64,000 nucleotides of DNA from NCBI GenBank assembly GCA_026989055.1, contig JALSKC010000043.1:1-64000 (forward strand), read 5' to 3'. The notes under the pieces were generated by a model that did not search any database, was not told the origin of the DNA, and was given only the letters and a program-made list of their open reading frames with translations. Position numbers and translations under genes: made by a program. Shown piece after piece: positions 61,997-64,000 of the stretch; position 1 is the first letter of the stretch, and the number at the start of each line of letters is the position of its first letter. The stretch comes from Paracoccaceae bacterium (GTDB lineage: Bacteria; Pseudomonadota; Alphaproteobacteria; Rhodobacterales; Rhodobacteraceae).

Positions 61997-62370
61997 GCTC
62001 CTCCCCGCCAGCCCGCACAAGCAATGGGCTGCCACGCCCTATATCATGAAAAACTTCGGCAACCTGCACGAAAGCTGCGGAAAGATCGCAACAGTCAGGA
62101 TCAGGAACCGAAACAATTCGCCTCCCGGCGCAAAGCCGCCCCGCCACGGGGAAGGGCCGGCGGCGGGACGGATTGCAAATCCGCGCCGGCAGAACATATA
62201 TTCCGCGCGAAAGGGAGCGGCCGGAAGGTTCCGCCGCGCCGCGGCAAGCGCGGAAACGGAAGCGAACGCGGAAACGGAAGCGAACGCGGAAACGGAAGCG
62301 AACGCGGAAGCAGCAGGAACAGGACGGCAGAAACGGGCCCGAAACCGGCAGAACGAACCGAAGGATCGAA
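61997..62370. repeat. 374-nt divergent gap with three tandem 18-nt repeats
   Basis: Units at 62250-62267, 62268-62285 and 62286-62303 are identical and contain GCGGAAACGGAAGCG. A partial fourth copy follows. They lie 68 nt upstream of the RpiR regulator. A locally AT-rich patch at 62203-62212 (AACATATATT) may hold a promoter element. No gene was found. Confidence 0.7.
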
Positions 62371-63210
62371 ATGACAGCTTCCAGCCGCCCCGAAAGCCTG
62401 GCCGAATTCCGCGAACGCCTGCTCGAGATTTCCGAAAGCCTGCCCCGTCGGCTGCGCCAGTGCGCCGATTACGTCGCGCGCCACAGCGACCGGATCGCGA
62501 TTTCGACCGTCGCCGAAATGGCGGCGGCGGCGGGGGTGCAGCCCTCGGCCTTCATGCGGTTCTGCCAGCTGATGGGCTTCAGCGGCTACTCCGAGATGCA
62601 GCGCCTGTTCCGGAGCGAACAGGCCCGCCACTGGCCCGATTACGCCACCCGGCTGGAGAATCTGCGCAAGAGCGGTGGCGACACGCCCGCGGCGCTGGTC
62701 GCCGAATTCGTGGAGGCTGGGCGCGGCTCGCTGGAACGGCTTGCCACCGGGCTGGACCAGGAAATCCTGGAACGCGCGGTCGCGATCCTGGCCGCCGCAC
62801 CGCTGGTGCATGTGATGGGGCTGAGCAGGGCCTTTCCCGTGGCCACCTACCTGACCTACATCTTCGAGAAGATGAACATCCCGGCGCTTCTGCATGATCG
62901 CGTCGGCAACATCGACCACCGCCACACGGTGCGGCAGGGAGACGTGCTGCTGGCCATCTCCTTTGCCCCCTATTCGGCCGAAACCCTGGAGCTGGCCCGC
63001 GACAGCAGGCAACGGGGCGCCAGCGTGATCGCGATCACAGATGCGCTCAACAGCCCCCTGCACGCCTGCAGCGCGGCAACGCTGGTGGTCTCGGAGACCG
63101 ATGTCGGCGCCTTCCGCACGCTTTCGGCCACCCTGTCGCTGGCAACGGCGCTGGGGGTCGCCGTCGGCGCCGCGCGCGGCAACCCCAGCGCGCAGGCGCA
63201 GGGCGGCTGA
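62371..63210 (+). CDS. RpiR/MurR-family transcriptional regulator, possibly IolR-like
   Basis: A 279-residue regulator with an N-terminal RpiR helix-turn-helix (about 5-75: LAEFRERLLEISESLPRRLRQCADYVARHSDRIAISTVAEMAAAAGVQPSAFMRFCQLMGFSGYSEMQ) and a C-terminal SIS sugar-phosphate-binding domain (about 115-250). The ATG at 62371 has AAGGA six bases upstream; longer starts would include the upstream repeats. It precedes an inositol dehydrogenase-like gene by 149 nt, and RpiR proteins named IolR repress inositol catabolism in other alphaproteobacteria. That role is likely but unproven here. Confidence 0.88.
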   Translation: MTASSRPESLAEFRERLLEISESLPRRLRQCADYVARHSDRIAISTVAEMAAAAGVQPSAFMRFCQLMGFSGYSEMQRLFRSEQARHWPDYATRLENLRKSGGDTPAALVAEFVEAGRGSLERLATGLDQEILERAVAILAAAPLVHVMGLSRAFPVATYLTYIFEKMNIPALLHDRVGNIDHRHTVRQGDVLLAISFAPYSAETLELARDSRQRGASVIAITDALNSPLHACSAATLVVSETDVGAFRTLSATLSLATALGVAVGAARGNPSAQAQGG

Positions 63211-63303
63211 GCCGCGCCCGCGCCAGAGGGCGGGTGGGCGCGAAACCCCGGCCACGGGCGGCGGGGAAAGGCCGGCCGCCGGCGCACGGCGGCTTTTCAT
63301 TGC

Positions 63304-63317
63304 GGAACATTCATTCT
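63304..63317. promoter_or_regulatory. Candidate IolR-type operator, GGAA-N6-TTCT
   Basis: GGAACATTCATTCT has seven of eight bases of the GGAA-N6-TTCC palindrome that I recall as the rhizobial IolR site. It lies 43 nt upstream of the inositol dehydrogenase-like start in a locally AT-rich stretch. A single site only. Confidence 0.4.
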
Positions 63318-63359
63318 ACTACCCCCCCGAAGCGGAACGCGAGCATGGAAAGGGAGAGG

Positions 63360-64000
63360 ATGACGCTGCAGGTGGGACTCATCGGCGCCGGCAGGATCGG
63401 CCGGCTGCATGCGCACAACATCGCGGCCGAGCCGCGCTGCCGGCTCGCCGCGGTGGCCGACCCGCTGCCCGAAGCCGCCGAACGGCTTGCCGGCGCCTGC
63501 GGGGCGGCAGTGCGCACGCCGGCGGAAATCCTCGACGACGAGGCGATCGGCGCGATCCTGATCGCCTCCCCCACCGACACCCACGCAGAGCTGATCGAGG
63601 CCGGGGTGCGGGCGGGCAAGGCCGTCTTCTGCGAAAAGCCGGTCGATCTGGCGCTGACGCGCGCGCGGGCCTGCCTGCGGGCAGTGGCGGAGACGGAAGG
63701 CGCACAGCCGGTGATGATCGGCTTCAACCGTCGCTTCGATCCCCATTTCGCGGCACTGAAGGCTGCCTTCGATGCCGGCGAGATCGGCCGAGGCACGCTT
63801 CTTTCCATCGTCTCCTTCGACCCGGCGCCGCCCCCGCCGGCATATGTCCGCAGCAGCGGCGGGCTGTTTCGCGACATGTCGATCCATGATTTCGACATCG
63901 CCTGCTGGATCTTCGGCGCCTTGCCCGAAAGCGTGAGCGCCACCGGCTCCTGCCTGGTGGATCCCGCCATCGGCGCGGAAGGCGACATCGATACCGCGGT
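63360..64000 (+). CDS. Gfo/Idh/MocA oxidoreductase, probable inositol 2-dehydrogenase (partial, runs off the window)
   Basis: The first 213 residues of an NAD-dependent dehydrogenase. The Rossmann start VGLIGAGRIGRLHAHNI (about residues 5-21), the EKPVDL motif with catalytic Lys near residue 96, and GFNRRFDPHFAALK and SSGGLFRDMSIHDFDIACWI are IolG-like. It probably oxidises myo-inositol or scyllo-inositol. ATG 63360 is preceded by GGGAGAGG. ATG 63345 is a five-codon-longer alternative. The RpiR gene upstream supports an inositol role. The 3' end lies beyond 64000. Confidence 0.87.
   Translation, partial: MTLQVGLIGAGRIGRLHAHNIAAEPRCRLAAVADPLPEAAERLAGACGAAVRTPAEILDDEAIGAILIASPTDTHAELIEAGVRAGKAVFCEKPVDLALTRARACLRAVAETEGAQPVMIGFNRRFDPHFAALKAAFDAGEIGRGTLLSIVSFDPAPPPPAYVRSSGGLFRDMSIHDFDIACWIFGALPESVSATGSCLVDPAIGAEGDIDTA

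Noticed and set aside
62160-62200. A tRNA-Cys-like anticodon arm around GGATTGCAAATCC
   Set aside because: There is no T-arm, D-arm or acceptor stem around it on either strand, so it is not a tRNA. It could be a chance match.

Overview
The window is very GC-rich, bacterial and densely packed, and its gene content points to an alphaproteobacterium of the Rhodobacteraceae/Paracoccaceae group. Supporting features are the rpsB-tsf pair, gmk followed by a gamma carbonic anhydrase, class II DAHP synthase, usg next to gyrA, TrmFO-GluQRS-HisI, a GATase-like AraC regulator, liv/dpp ABC operons, CtrA-type half-sites and an alphaproteobacterial GAAC-N7-GAAC LexA box. No phage, insertion sequence, CRISPR array or rRNA was seen. 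One tRNA (Leu, CAA) is present. The genus cannot be named from the sequence alone.

Layout. 1-5150: tsf and rpsB (minus strand), the pseudouridine catabolic pair psuK-psuG, and a DUF502 membrane protein. 5274-13200: a LysR regulator divergent from an assimilatory nitrate/nitrite operon (nirB, nirD, nasA, MFS transporter). 13244-18426: gamma carbonic anhydrase, gmk, a PAS_5-type protein, DAHP synthase and an AraC/GATase-like regulator. 18780-26059: a PQQ-type sugar dehydrogenase, a complete branched-chain-type ABC transporter (livKGFHM order) and a MobA-like nucleotidyltransferase.

26486-36810 is the most unusual block. Eight co-directional genes, several overlapping by 4 nt, encode a Ser/Thr kinase, an FHA protein with a long disordered linker, a PP2C phosphatase, three related dynamin-like GTPases (one with a degenerate G3), a small possibly roadblock-like protein and an unknown protein. 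No type VI secretion genes are present. The set looks like a phosphorylation-controlled membrane or GTPase system that I cannot match to a named pathway.

36869-48894: tRNA-Leu, a YqaA/DedA-like membrane protein, DsbB, then a peptide and aldehyde catabolic block on the minus strand (P1 peptidase, SDR, aldehyde dehydrogenase, dppABC plus a fused dppDF, M20 peptidase). The block ends at a divergent PAS-LuxR regulator with a perfect 20-bp dyad in the shared promoter. Intercistronic palindromic repeats of two families lie in this block.

48934-52221: a secreted caspase-like cysteine peptidase, a secreted repeat protein carrying dockerin-like calcium loops, a membrane LytTR regulator and usg. 52499-59485: gyrA, a DoxX-like membrane protein, trmFO, gluQ, hisI and a NifU/IscU-like scaffold. 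59625-59851: a 40-residue single-span membrane protein directly downstream of a perfect LexA box, a candidate SOS-induced small inhibitor. 59978-64000: a large polytopic membrane protein, an RpiR regulator and the start of an inositol 2-dehydrogenase-like gene.

A recurring trait is short tandem duplications (units of 9-24 nt) between genes and in a few coding regions. A second is isolated islands of non-preferred codons at conserved motifs in livG, gyrA, trmFO and hisI.
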